Shown in pieces: positions 1 through 11,807 of a DNA stretch of 64,000 nucleotides. Numbering within the stretch: position 1 is the stretch's first letter; every line of letters begins with the position of its first letter. A program made the position numbers and the translations under genes. Origin of the DNA: Sphaeramia orbicularis (Eukaryota; Chordata; Actinopteri; Kurtiformes; Apogonidae). The notes beneath the pieces are model-generated. The model was not told the origin of the DNA. It worked only from the letters and a program-made list of their open reading frames with translations, and searched no databases. The DNA lies in contig NC_043969.1 of assembly GCF_902148855.1 (NCBI RefSeq), positions 20,314,442 to 20,378,441 of the forward strand, written 5' to 3'.

Positions 1-893
1 AATAATTAAGTATATGTTACTCCAGACCGGCCAAATGTAAGGGATCTGTCCATCTTTGAAGGCTTACATAGTTGATCTAGTTTTCTACAAAGCTTTTGAG
101 TAACCTCTAATTAAAAGAATGTGAGCTGCTAGCCAAAGCAAAGACCAACCTGTCAGACATAATCGTGAAGTCTGCACTACAGTCCTTTAAGAAAACAAAG
201 TATATCGTGGCATTTACACCTCAAAAACCTCAACACTACAGAGGCTAGTCACTAAGCTTTGGTTAAAGAAATCTTTTTACAAGACCAAAATAAACTGCTG
301 TCATTACAAGCATATGGTTCCTATTATATGTACTGTCTGTCGCATACCTTTGACAACCTTTAAGCTCTTTAATCTGTTAACACTACCTTTAGATTTGGGT
401 TTAGTGTCCAGGGTTAAACTGAAGTTAGACCAGGAAGTATAGTGCTTTTATGTTGTCAACTGCTTACATTGTGTGCTGACAGTGATTATGGCTGGTACTA
501 CTGTCCTACAGTCGTCTTAAAATAGGTCTTTAATAGGGCAGTGTCAATCAAAAGTAAAACCAAATGCATGAATGGTAGTTCACCTGTCTTACTGCAGCCC
601 CTTTTACACAGCGCCTCTGTTACAGGAATATTTCGCCTTAATTCCAGAACAACGTCTGTGTAAACAAAATGGTCGGACCATTTGGTTCCGCCTTTATTGA
701 GATTTTGTAACGCCTCTGGAGCTAGTAAAGGTTGAATCATAATTCCGGAATGCTATGTTAAAGGAACACCTCTCGTTCCACAACCAAGGTGTCGTTTTGA
801 TGACGTATTGCGTGTGCAAACCCCACACCGGGAAGATTTAAAAGTAAGTGTGGGCTGTGTACAGTAAACAGTCATATCAATGCAACCAGAAAG
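1..893. other. Intergenic, no gene recognised
   Basis: AT-rich sequence with no reading frame resembling a known protein and no splice-bounded exon that I can support. A minus-strand frame of about 80 residues at 498-740 shows no family signature. The last 150 bases become more GC-rich and could be a promoter for the Myb/SANT-like frame that follows at 894. Confidence 0.5.
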
Positions 894-995
894 ATGTTGA
901 ACTGGGGAGATGCCAAGATCCGCGAGCTGTTGTCACTTCGGGTGGAGGACTCTACCTATGCTGACATTTGGGGAACGGTGAAAGACTCTGGAGAG
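894..995 (+). CDS. Possible first coding exon of a Myb/SANT-like domain protein (fragment)
   Basis: An ATG opens a 34-codon frame (M-L-N-W-G-D-A-K-I-R-E-L-L-S-L-R...) whose W, LL and R spacing resembles the first helix of the Myb/SANT-like domain (Myb_DNA-bind_4 type). That domain is common in teleost trihelix-like and Harbinger-associated proteins. The frame ends in GAG followed by GTTAGC, a usable splice donor in phase 0, so it may be a first exon. I found no downstream exon carrying the second and third helices, so the gene may continue in an exon I cannot recognise or be a dead fragment. The assignment rests on one short motif and is tentative. Confidence 0.3.
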
Positions 996-1242
996 GTTAG
1001 CAACACCACTATGCTTGGGGTATTTCCGACGTGCAAGTTATACATCACACTATACACTGCGCTACATCACCGCCCCTTTGATTCCGGAATGCAGGTCCAC
1101 TGTATCAAAGTCCAGCCTGTCTCAATTCTGTTACTCCTTTGGCTTGGCTGTGGAAATCGGTCAGTGGTGGAAAAAAGGTGCGATCACCATCTCACCTTTT
1201 TTCCAGGATCTCTGTCTCACTTGTGACTGCAAAGAGTCATAG

Positions 1243-1850
1243 AAACACTCAAGGAAAACATGTAAAGAAACACAGGCTATGTTGCTTATGACCTGATATG
1301 TAAAACTCTGCATTTCATTGGTTGAAAATGGCTGAACAACTCATCTTGAACTTCAACTATTTGGGAATTATTTACATTATTTTCAAATGTATGTGATCAA
1401 GATTCATATTCACTGTTTTTCTATTTATTCTAACCTCCATTAACATGAGCTTTCTTACCAGCATTAAATTCAGAGACTGATCTCATCCTCGGTTGAATCC
1501 TCCATTACCTCGGCTCTGGGAGTTTCCACTATAAGTGCATTAGTGCTGCTGGAGCCAACAGCTTGAACTGATACGAGTGGGGACCACCATGGACCACCTT
1601 TTCCAATTCCTCTGCTGTATACACTTTCTCTCACTCTGCATTTTTCTCTGGCCTGGACAATGTCACTGAGTAACTCCTGCTGCACACATCCGCACCATTT
1701 TATTTTAGCCGAAAAATTTACACCAATTTACAGCTATGACTTTATATACTCGAACTACTGACTTCAGTGCATCTTAATTTACCTCCAGAAATCTTTGGAA
1801 AATCCTATAAAGTCATTCACATATTTACAACACTTATTCTTTTACTGGCT
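1243..1850. other. Intergenic or intronic, no feature recognised
   Basis: AT-rich DNA. A 71-codon minus-strand frame at 1470-1685 ends in an acidic tail (E-D-S-T-E-D-E-I-S-L, stop), which looks protein-like but matches no family I know. I leave it unannotated. Confidence 0.35.
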
Positions 1851-1856
1851 TTATAT

Positions 1857-2058
1857 ACTGGTCCCATAAAGTTGGAATATTTTTTTGTTTTCAGACACAT
1901 TCCTCATTTATCCCTATTTATACACATCAGTAATCACATTTGACCATGTGCAATAATTACAGACAGATACACTTTATCTATCAAGCACAAATCATATTGG
2001 CACAATCATTTCATGAGAGGAGGTCAAAATATGTATTCCAACTTTATGGGGAACAGTG
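1857..2058. mobile_element. Short MITE, mariner-like by size
   Basis: The left end (1857-1880) and right end (2034-2058) share an inverted stretch, CCCATAAAGTTGGAATA against TATTCCAACTTTATGGG, with 17 bases perfect. The interior of about 150 bases is AT-rich and non-coding. The structure fits a small non-autonomous DNA transposon. Flanking TA dinucleotides would suit a Tc1/mariner origin, but I cannot assign the family firmly. Confidence 0.6.
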
Positions 2059-2060
2059 CA

Positions 2061-2238
2061 GTTAGGGAGGATTGCAGAAGCATTAATACCATTAAACGAA
2101 ACACCGATCAGATCCTTCCATCTGTCCTATGTAGTTAAAGAGATGTATGATATTACTGCCAAAGATCTGCAGGATCAAACATTGGCTGAAGATCTGATCC
2201 ATAAAGGATGTCAGATCTATAATATGCTGTCAAGATGA
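2061..2238 (+). other. Protein-like reading frame of about 59 codons, unrecognised
   Basis: Directly after a CAG (possible splice acceptor at the right edge of the MITE) an open frame begins L-G-R-I-A-E-A-L-I-P-L and ends H-K-G-C-Q-I-Y-N-M-L-S-R before TGA. Its composition is balanced and not low-complexity, unlike chance frames nearby, and its phase (0) fits the donor at 995. It could be a terminal exon, a retrocopied exon or chance. I do not recognise the protein. Confidence 0.2.
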
Positions 2239-5200
2239 AGACTTTTCCAGATATTTTCCAAATATGTAATTTTTCTTTAAAAGTAAGGTTAATGTTGATT
2301 CATATACCATGTGTCCCTCTAACCTGTCAAAACTCAATCAGCAATGACAGAAAAGTTAGGAAATACACGCAAAAAATGCCTCTCAAGAAGCCACTGCAGC
2401 TTCATTTTGGTAGCATATTTTACTGGTACAGAACTGTGTATGGAGCACACAAGATTTCTGTAACTAATCCTCCACAGAGACCTCCAAAGATGACACAGAA
2501 ATGGAGCCCCTATAATGAGGAGAAAAAGCGAACTCAACACCTGTCCAGTGTATATTTTAACAAGGAACTTGACCATTTCTGTGCTAAATCGCCTATGCAC
2601 GCAAAACAGAACAAAAATAACACGCAGGTCTCAAGAGGAGAAATGCCCTGAGGACTTGAAACGTTGCACTGAGTCAGCATCTTTTCCCTTTGTTTTTATT
2701 TACCTCCTTCTTCTCCCACCATGAAGCGACTAATAAGATCCACAACATCACCACACTGATTTTTATTTTTAGACATCACTGCTAGCAGTTGATGCCTTAG
2801 AATTGGTAAGAGTTGGGCAAGATAAATGAACAGAATTTTCGTGAAGCAAATAGTAAAAAAATCAAGAATTGTGTATCTTATTGGCTCTTTTATCCTAAAG
2901 GTTAAAGGCCTGTACGTCCATATACACAAATATATGAAAACAGGTTTACATACATGACACAGACAAAGACAGGTGTGTTTCATTTAAAAGGGAAGGAAAC
3001 CAGTCCTGTCCAGACATGAGCTCAGTGATCGAAGTGAGAACTGAGCCTGTGGGAGACAGCCCAAGGTCCTGGGGATTAAACACTCAAACTCATATGAAGA
3101 AAGATGATTCCCATGTGAAAATCTGAGATTTACATCGTAACTGACTGAAACAACTATAAAATGTTCTGCACAGAGTGAACACTTGTGTTTTACTTTTTAG
3201 TGACATGTGGTACGTATCAAAGAAACTATGTACACATTGTCAAAAAGTCCAATAAAAGGTTCAGGGTATTGTACTGTTTGTCATCACAACCTGAATTAAC
3301 TGTTTTTAGTTTATTTTTTGCAAATTTGTTAAATTTACGTGTTGAAATATGCTGATGTCTTTAGCTGTCTTGTTACATATCTAAAATTTGCAGTACAAGA
3401 TCCATTCTCAGGCCTTGTCCATAATCACTATTCTATAAAGTGCTTTGAAAACAGCCAGGCGTCCTTAGTGAAGACCAGATGGTTTCTGTCCTCACACTGT
3501 TATGTGCCTCCACTCTCTTAATTTCATGCAGGCCCATGCACCAATTTAACCAAAGCGAAGCCTAATCCAAGGCTTAATAGAGTGAGACAGGGTGGCATGC
3601 ACAAGCAGGGGTAAATGCAACTGTTACAGAGCAGCCTCCAGTGTCTAAGCACATGCTTGGGCTGCGTCCAGGCTGTTTATTACCTCGCAGTGTCAACACC
3701 ACTGCCTTGGTGTCGGTGGCTGACATACATTTCCATGGACGGTGCCTTCTGTCTCATATCAGAGATTGGAAGCAGGTGGTGTGTTGGCCCCCACAGCGCA
3801 CAGTGGGTTCCACCACCAACTTGGCAAGAATACCAAAGAGAGAAATGTGCAAGAGGACAATCGAAGATGAGTGCTGAAAAGAAGGGATAAGGGAGCGCAG
3901 CATTGATTCTAGTTTGAACTATTACCAGAGCCATGCTGTTCTTTAACACTGCTCTCAGTGTAAATTCCCCCTCCACTTGGATCTAGCTGGGCTGAAATGT
4001 GCTGAAAAGGTGAGGTAAAGGATGTAAGAGTTCTCTGTACAGCTTCTCCATTTCCCTCCACAAGATTTATCGTGATGGCAGCGCTCAAACTGAGAGGGTT
4101 TACTAGCATCGCCACTCATGATAAGGCAGAAAAAGAAATAAAACAGTCCTATTTAGTAGATTTGATTCAGACTCTGCAACTTTGGGGAAAACTGTATGTT
4201 TGATTTTTACAGGAACCTAGTAGTGTATAATACATATGGGTGTTTCTATGGAACTGGGTACATTTTGGTATCTGGCACTTTGTCAGCTTTTTAGACCTAA
4301 TAATAAAAGAGAAATGTAGACATATTTCCCCACAGGATGTACCTAATGATGACCTCAGATGAATGCAAAAAAAAATTATACTCTTGCTCTGAGCCATCCC
4401 AAAATTAATACATTTTTAATAAAATATTGGGGCCAAAAATAGGACCAAAATTGGGACATGAAAAGCTACCTAGGTGTCAGTGCATTTGATCTGGAAAACA
4501 TAGCTTGAAATGGTCTTATATACCGCTATAAATAAAGAAACTGGGTTAAATTTGATGATCCTAGTGTTTTTTCTAATCCAGACATGCAGGTTTTTCATGA
4601 ATCGGCAGTCTCATTCCAGGTTTTGAATGTAACCCACCGTGTCCACTTGCGTTACATGCAGAACCTGCCCAGTTAACGCATGTAAATCGCAAAGGGTTTT
4701 GCAACAGCGCTCATTTTTGTTAATCACTGCCTTGCATAATTAGTTCAATTCCCAAAATATACCTGTGAGAGAATAAAAAGATATTTGAAAAAATAGTAGT
4801 GTGTAATTTTTGTGTCCTTTAGACTGTGTTACAAGCAGATTTTTGAGTTAAATATAACATAAAAATGTGTTTTCTCTGACATATAGTTTCTCTTTTATCT
4901 CAGTGAGTATTTATTGTTAAAATAGACCCAAAGTGCTCCCAAACTTGCTTCATAATATTAGTTTACATCTGGCTTGAATTTTTAGCCCCCATGTCCTGTT
5001 TTTAGGGACCGGTTTCACAGAAGCACCCATATAAATCAGTCATATTCATAACATACTGTTTCTCATCCTAACTGAAAGACAAATTGACTGTCAGATGGGC
5101 CGACACGCATTCAACCAGGCGAGGAAGAGAAAGACAAAGAAGCAGACAAGTGAATCCTCACACACACTACATGCAGCAATATTAAGAGCATGTGGGAAAT

Positions 5201-6214
5201 GACAGAAATTTGTTGAAGTCTCTTGAAACATCTTCAAACATGATCAAACTATGAGTGTAGGTGCTTGTATTACTCCTGAAAGAATCTGTTGAGGTCAATG
5301 TGTATCTGCTTTTTCTCTAGATGCATGAATCCCTTACAGGACAGTATATGTCTGTCACTTTGGTATGTTTAATTTCAGAATGCTTTTTTTTTCCTGCAGA
5401 GTTTAAATATACTGTAGATACCAAGGTTTTAGGTCACCAGTGTTATTATGAATAAAGACTTTTTCAAGACTGGCTTCCTAGTTAATTTAAGTGTTAAGTG
5501 ATATAGCATGTGTTGCTGCCAAAACTTTTCACTCAAGATAATAATAAGACAATAATGGACTGTACCTTTTAACTGACTTATGAACCTTGAAGTGCTGAAA
5601 ATACACAGAGGATGTATAAGAAATGGGGATCTACTGTAACTCATTGAAGGTGAAAAAGTACATCATTACATGTGACATGGTTTAGCTGCAAGACTTTAAA
5701 AAAAAAAAAAAAAGAAAGAAAATGATTTACCGCCTGAGTTATGAGCTGCTTCAAGTTCTACGATCACACTTTTCAGACAGTCACTAAACATGTAAGCAGT
5801 CTATGTGTGTTAGCAGAAAAATTTCTGAATCAAATTACCAGGGATGATTTTCACATCTATGCTCTCACCACTAATGTATGAGTCTCTCAAATTTCTCCAC
5901 AGCTCTGTGTATTCCTGTAATTGCTATAGCAGTTAAAGGAAAAAATCTTCAACAGAAGGAAAGAGATGTGACTGTGATTTCATCTGATTTAACTTTACTC
6001 AGGAGGACACGGTAACAAGAATAAGTATATCATACATCTCATTATTATACCAAAGCCATTAAGCTGCATCAGAATGTTTATTTTGAATATTAATGACATT
6101 TGCAGCACAGTATTTTACTGTAAACAGACTGCACTCAGATTCATAAAATCCACATGGAACAACAAAAAACTTCAAGTATAACACATCCACTTATAATTCC
6201 CAATAAAAGTCTTG

Positions 6215-6285
<71 letters not shown>

Positions 6286-7102
6286 AAATTGTAGAGTTCA
6301 CCTTATCACTTGTACATGTATTTGCTTCAGCAGCAAGCAGAGTAAAAGGAAACTGGCTCAACACAGGAGCTTGGCTGAGTCTCTCCTTTTATAATGATTC
6401 TGACAGAAGACAGAGGATAAATCTGTCTCTAGAGATGAGATAGGAAAAACATTTCACAAAAAGGAAAGAGAAAGATGTGAGCTCTCACCGACAAGGGCCA
6501 AAGCCGAGGAAGTGGAGGAGAAATAAAGAAACAGACAGAGTAAATTTGGAAAAGGGTCTTATATCTTTGCCTTGTTTTCCCTATCAGCCACCCAGATGTG
6601 TGAAAACTAAACAGGCCACGTCAAAACAAAAGCACGGGAGAGCTAGCTCGAGCAAACGACACGTTCCTGTGAAAACCCTTAGAAGGAGGAAGAGCTGTTT
6701 AAAAGCTGTGGCAGGCAGGCCCTTCCTCTCGAAGAAGCCCAGGAATCAGATTGAAAAGGCTTTGCAGTGTGTATGTTTGCAAGCATGTGGGGGACAGGAC
6801 CCAAATATCCACAATTTACAACTCAAACTCTGCAGGATTCTCCCAAAATACCAACTGTCATCCTCCTGTTTGTGTGTTGACTAAGACCATAGGGGTTTGG
6901 ACAGTAATCTAGAAAGTACAGCCACTTGTGGTAACAAGATAAAGCACAGACTAGTGGAACAGTTGGGTATTGTGCAAGTTTACCATCTAATAGTGATAAA
7001 TCACAGGTCAAAGTCTGAAACTGAGGTCACTGGGGTACTGTTCATTGTTTTTACTGTCCTAGAAGATGTGCAAAATATCTGTCATGTTTGATTATGAAAG
7101 AG
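2239..7102. other. Gene-poor stretch of 4.9 kb
   Basis: No exon chain, RNA gene or complete transposon could be supported on either strand. Open frames are short and lack family motifs. The region is AT-rich with simple-sequence tracts near 5700 (poly-A) and 6215-6285. If the megf6-like gene to the right continues leftwards this is its intron. I searched for the calcium-binding EGF exons expected next and saw none. Confidence 0.45.
6215..6285. repeat. Poly-A / (AT)n / poly-T palindrome
   Basis: About 32 A residues run into roughly 13 AT dinucleotides and then about 15 T residues, so the 71-bp tract is self-complementary and could extrude as a hairpin. Such tracts are length-unstable and often misassembled, so the exact lengths are uncertain. 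Confidence 0.9.
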
Positions 7103-7106
7103 TTAA

Positions 7107-7599
7107 CCCATAAAGACCCAGTGTTACTTTTGTGCCAGTTCCCAAATGAATTTTTCTCTTTATTTTAACCTTTCTTGAGTGATTTATCACCATTTATTAT
7201 AATATCATACTGTGTATTTTGTGCTTTTTTGTGATAATCATGTATTTTCCTATATTTAATTGACTGATCATGTAGAGGTTCATAAAAACTCAAAGTAAAG
7301 TTGAGGGTTATATCAAAACAGAGAAAACTGAAGAAAAAGTGACTTTTTCAACAAAATCTCTCATTAACTGAACACGTGTCTCCATCTTCTGTCATTGATC
7401 CAACTCCATGAATCAATGTTATAGAAGATGACAGTGTTTACACGTTCACTACGGAGCCTCTGAACGTCCAAATGGGTCATATCTGATGACCATGAAAAGA
7501 TGACAAACTGTATTTTACAACAATTATTTACATGTATAGATAGGACTAGTTGATCAGTAGATGGTTTGTGTCACTGGTGGTTTTTTGGGTCTTTGTGGG
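7107..7599. mobile_element. piggyBac-type MITE, family 1, copy 1
   Basis: The element is bounded by TTAA on both sides (7103-7106 and 7600-7603). It starts CCCATAAAGACCCA and ends in the inverted form TGGGTCTTTGTGGG. TTAA target sites plus CCC...GGG termini are the signature of the piggyBac superfamily. The 493-bp interior is non-coding, so it is non-autonomous. A second copy with clear similarity along its length lies at 50832-51358. Confidence 0.75.
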
Positions 7600-8156
7600 T
7601 TAAGAGAAAATATTATAAAAAAAAAAGAAAGAAATGCAGTATCAAAAATAATTCATGAAACACTTTTTCCCAAAACAGATTAGAAGTTTTGTAATGCGGC
7701 ACATGGTGTTTTAAAATGTAACGCTTTTATGTTCTTAACCATATTAAGTCAGAACTGCAGATCCCACTCATTAACATGCAGGTTTTACAGAGTGGATGCT
7801 TAGCCACAGCCCTGCAGGCTCTACCCTTCAAAGGAAACTGTTCCTCGCAGAGAGCACTTCTTCTACCTTTAACAACCAGAAGACCCCCCCCACAGTGAAG
7901 CTACAGCTACGGCTACACAACAGGCCTGCTCTGCTCTTTGAAAACTTACTGCATAAGGTCTGAGCTGGGCCCCTTCTCCTCTCAGGATGTAAGTCAGTGG
8001 GTTCATCGACTCCAGAGGTTGTCTTTACTGTACACTTAAAACTTTCTCTTCTGTCAATGTAAAGACTGAAGATACTGAAGATATACAGTAGTAGGTACAT
8101 AATAATGAACTCGGCAAAATAAATTACATTCTTCCTCGGACATTAATGAAACTCAC

Positions 8157-10041
8157 CGTACTGGCATCGTGTCCCTTTGAAACCCGCTGGGCATTGACAT
8201 ATCTGGTCTCCACTCTCAGCACAGCGCCCTCCATTGAAACAAGTCTTAGCAGAACACACCCCTGCAGATAGCACTTATTACACACAACAATGCTACAAGT
8301 GCATGGACATTATATAGCCACTTTGTGTATTTGTCTGCTCTGTTCTCTCCACCTAGTTCACTGATTGTCATGCATGAACATGAACTTATATATGTATCCC
8401 TTAGATGGTGTCTTAAATATTCCTTCAAATATACAGTATACAGAAATGTAAAAAAAAATCTATATGTGATACAAAGGCTAACATTCTAAAGGTAAATGTG
8501 TTACTCACTATGCAGACAACCCATTTCATCAGCCTTCTGTGTCCAGCCTGGACAGCACTTATAGACTGTGTGCAAATCCATGCTGTACACCTGTCTGTAT
8601 GCCGTGTAGTACGCCGTCCTGTAATGGAATAACACTGTTACAGTCACACCATGGGATTATAAGTTAATTAGCGAACATATCAACAAATAATAATATGTAA
8701 CTCAGAGTATAATAACCAGCTATTCAAGATTTCACTTACAATGGAAATGTCAAATTTGGGAACTATGAGGTTACTGAATTGAGCACGTATTAATGAGATG
8801 CCTTCATGGATCTGTAATTATTTATGTGTGTATTATTAGTTACTCTCACCTCCTCTCATAACCCATACACCATCGGTGGTCTGTGCAGCCCTGCTTCCAC
8901 ACCTTCACCATGCGGGTAAAAGCCTGAACACAAGGCTGGCGGGACCCCAACATAGACATCTCCTGGTCAGCACAAACATTTGGCCTGTGCATGGAATACA
9001 GACAAAACAGGGAAGGGAATGGAAGAGGTAATTTAAAAAAAACATTTAGACATAGGATTGCCAACAAATAAAAAACAAAGTGAAAATTATTGCCAAAATG
9101 GTAGAGTGAACGCCTACTGTTTCAAATGTTTAAGTTAGAGATCTAAGAGGTTTGAAGGGTACCCATGGTGGTCTGAGACTTCTGTTTTATTTTAAAAGTT
9201 ATGAATTTCTTAATGTTTTACAAGTTTAATAGCATAGATATAGATCACCACACACTTTGTCAGTCACACAACCTTTTGGTTTTGATTAATATGTAGAGAG
9301 AAGATCAGATTCCACCTATAATGTCTAAAACACCCAATAAACCACTGATGCAATTAAAAACATTATGTTCTACAAAACAGCTTGAATGTTCATGCATTAT
9401 GTTGTACAGGAGTATGACAGTGTCCTGCATCCTGTTTTGTTGACAGTGCAGGTATTTTAACTTTGCAGAGGTAACCTCCTTCTCCAACCATCTGGCTTCA
9501 ATAGCCTACAGGGCAGCCTGAAGTTAATTACAGGAAGTATTTACTTCCCCGGTAATGAAAACGATTCATTCAGTGGAGTTTGGCGCACTTCATTTACATT
9601 TGGAAACCTCTGGTGAGATATCATAAGCCAAATTCGACTTATTATGCAGAAGCACGTTGCAGGACTTGCTGCTAAACACAGATCATCTCACATGGGAACA
9701 AAAGCGACTCATAGTGGGCAGTGAACAGAGTACAGCACAAATGAAGTGAAACAAAAACTTTAGTTATAACCTTGGACTGTAGAAAACTTTTACTATAAAA
9801 ATGCGGGGATTTATGCATCTCTCATGTTTTATCACCTACTCCTAAAAATATGCTTTTCTACCTCATTTCTACTAAATAATAGGCTATTTTAAAAAATCCC
9901 ACAAGTGGAAATGAAAAGTGAAGATTATTTTATTCAAAAAAGAAACAAATGTACTTACATGCCAAGTTGCAGCTCCAAAGATGATACGATGTGCATGGTG
10001 CTAAATGTTATCACACACAAAATTAAAATATCTGAGAACAT
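8157..10041 (-). CDS. megf6: Multiple EGF-like-domains 6-like protein, N-terminal exons (partial)
   Basis: Four coding exons on the minus strand join in frame: 10041-9959, 8984-8850, 8618-8509 and 8261-8157. Exon 1 begins with ATG and encodes a hydrophobic signal peptide (M-F-S-D-I-L-I-L-C-V-I...). Exons 2-3 encode an EMI domain: P-N-V-C-A-D-Q-E, then R-Q-P-C-V-Q-A-F, then K-C-C-P-G-W. Exon 4 encodes an EGF repeat with C-F-N-G-G-R-C and C-Q-C-P-A-G-F. EMI followed directly by an EGF, with these motifs, matches the start of MEGF6, a secreted or extracellular matrix-type protein of poorly known function. The calcium-binding EGF exons expected next are not seen in the remaining 8.1 kb to the left, so the gene runs off the window through a long intron or is truncated. 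Another EMI/EGF family member is possible. The start is 0.94 kb from, and divergent to, the mff 5' exon. Confidence 0.72.
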
Positions 10042-10810
10042 ATTTTAAAACCAGTTGAGGATCCGGAGAGAAGTAGTCAAAGTGCGCAGCCTCAGTGTCC
10101 ATTAAATGAAGAGCATCCTGATGTTTAATAAAGTCCCCATTAAGACATGACTCCAGAGGTGTCGCTCGTCCTGCAGTGATATTCTCTGTGATGTGGACGT
10201 GATTTTTAGTTTACTCGGTTTGCAGAGGCTCTACTTGTCTCATGTCAATCGCAGCCTTTGAATGGCTCTGAGTAAACGCACCACCCACAGTCACTGAGGG
10301 GCCAGCTCCCAACACCCCCTGCGACTCAGAGCTGTCTGCGTACGCAGCACAGCCAGGCAAGCCTTCATCCATTAAACTAACATGGGGAGGGTGTCAGGAA
10401 AATAAATCCTCCTAGATGATTTATTTAAGATGCTGTTTTACTATTATGAGCAGCCTTTTTAAATTATGAGGGAAAATCGTGATAGATTAAACTATTTTGA
10501 AATTTTATAATTATTGTTGATTTTTAAGTCACTTTTCTTTTATCTTCCTCATTTTATTAAATGTTTCCTGTAACTGTACTGTATTCGACTGCATATTTAT
10601 GAAATTAGTTTATAGTTTCAAGTCTAGATTCTTAAGTTAGATTATTGCCACACATTTGTATACGTTTTCTTAAAAAATAACCAATAATATGCATTGTTTA
10701 GGGTACGTATTCAAAACATTTATTTATTTTTTATATTTTTCTTTGAAACGTAAAATAGTCCGAGTATATTGTAATCAAATACATTACTGGTTCCATCTAA
10801 TGATTGTACA

Positions 10811-10896
10811 TAAACTAAACTAAACTAAACTAAACTAAACTAAAATAAAATAAAATAAAATAAAATAAAATAAAATAAAATAAAATAAAATAAAAT
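10811..10896. repeat. Pentanucleotide microsatellite (AAACT)n to (AAAAT)n
   Basis: About six AAACT-type units change abruptly into about ten AAAAT-type units, the pattern expected when a point variant spreads within a tandem array. It lies about 90 bp upstream of the inferred mff non-coding exon, between the divergent megf6-like and mff genes. Confidence 0.92.
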
Positions 10897-10979
10897 GGCT
10901 TTTCGACTTTTAATTTGGCGCTCGGTACCTCTGACATCACTTCCTCCTGCTGCTACTTCCTGTTTAGAAAACATAGGAA

Positions 10980-11155
10980 CAAGAGAGGAGACTCCTCTCT
11001 CATCAACACCGGGAGATGCACTACAGCTACATCGTCTCTAATACGTTTACCTAAATAACTGTCCTATTCGGTGTCTGTTTAGTTTGACTTAACCTTTTAT
11101 ATCCGCATAAATATCTTCCGAGAAGAGGTAGTTAATCGGAGCTACACACAAAAGG
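10980..11155 (+). other. mff: Probable non-coding first exon of mff
   Basis: A GC-richer block ends in AAAGG followed by GTAAGA, a good splice donor after 11155. It would join the acceptor CAACAG ending at 11803, five bases before the mff ATG. The transcription start is not determinable; the left boundary is approximate. ETS-like CTTCCT motifs lie just upstream of it. Confidence 0.5.
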
Positions 11156-11807
11156 GTAAGAAGGTGAAGCTAACCCTTTAGCCTGAAATGGCGCTAATAT
11201 GTTTTCTTAGTTTTCTAACCAAATTAATTTAAAGCAAATCCAGCTTCAGGGTCAGGCTAAAGATGTTATTTTAGGAGAAACCTTAAAACATCACATTAGA
11301 CTGTAAACAACATAAATATTTATTGTTCATGTGTATTTTTAAGGGTTACCATTTAGCCACTGCCTTAGCTTCTGTTATGTTAGCTTATTACCTAGTTATG
11401 CACTAGATTAACATTGCTGAGGTTAAATTAGACAGTACTAATGTTCTGGCAAACTAGGGTTATTAACATGCAAAGGAACCAAATGGGTCTGTGAAGTTGT
11501 CTTTGTACCTCTCTCTCCTAAAGTCAGAAGACTTCAAGTTTTCATCATGTGATCGTATCACGAGCATTTTCCTTCCCCAACAGATAAAATTAGTCTAAAC
11601 TGTGCCCGTAGGGATGTGTATGTTCTGCCTCTTTTTCATGAAATTTCAGGAGATCCTTATTTTGCTTGGTCTCTTATGTGTTGCCAAAAATACAGCTGTT
11701 GAACAAGATTGAAAGTGAAACTACTGTCTGACCTGTTTGTTTATTTGTGCCAGTTTCTGTCTTTGCTGATTGAGTCACGCTTCACAAATTTAATGTTCAA
11801 CAGCCAA

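Noticed and set aside
2235-2983. Overlapping frames on both strands at 2.2-3.0 kb
   Set aside because: No homology, low-complexity hydrophobic or basic stretches, and mutual overlap suggest chance.
6477-6884. 135-codon plus-strand frame rich in K and R
   Set aside because: No family motif, skewed composition, no splice context and no upstream promoter signs. Most likely a chance frame.
7828-8100. Minus-strand 90-codon frame adjacent to the megf6-like exon 4
   Set aside because: It lacks the EGF cysteine spacing expected of the next exon and has no consistent splice sites.
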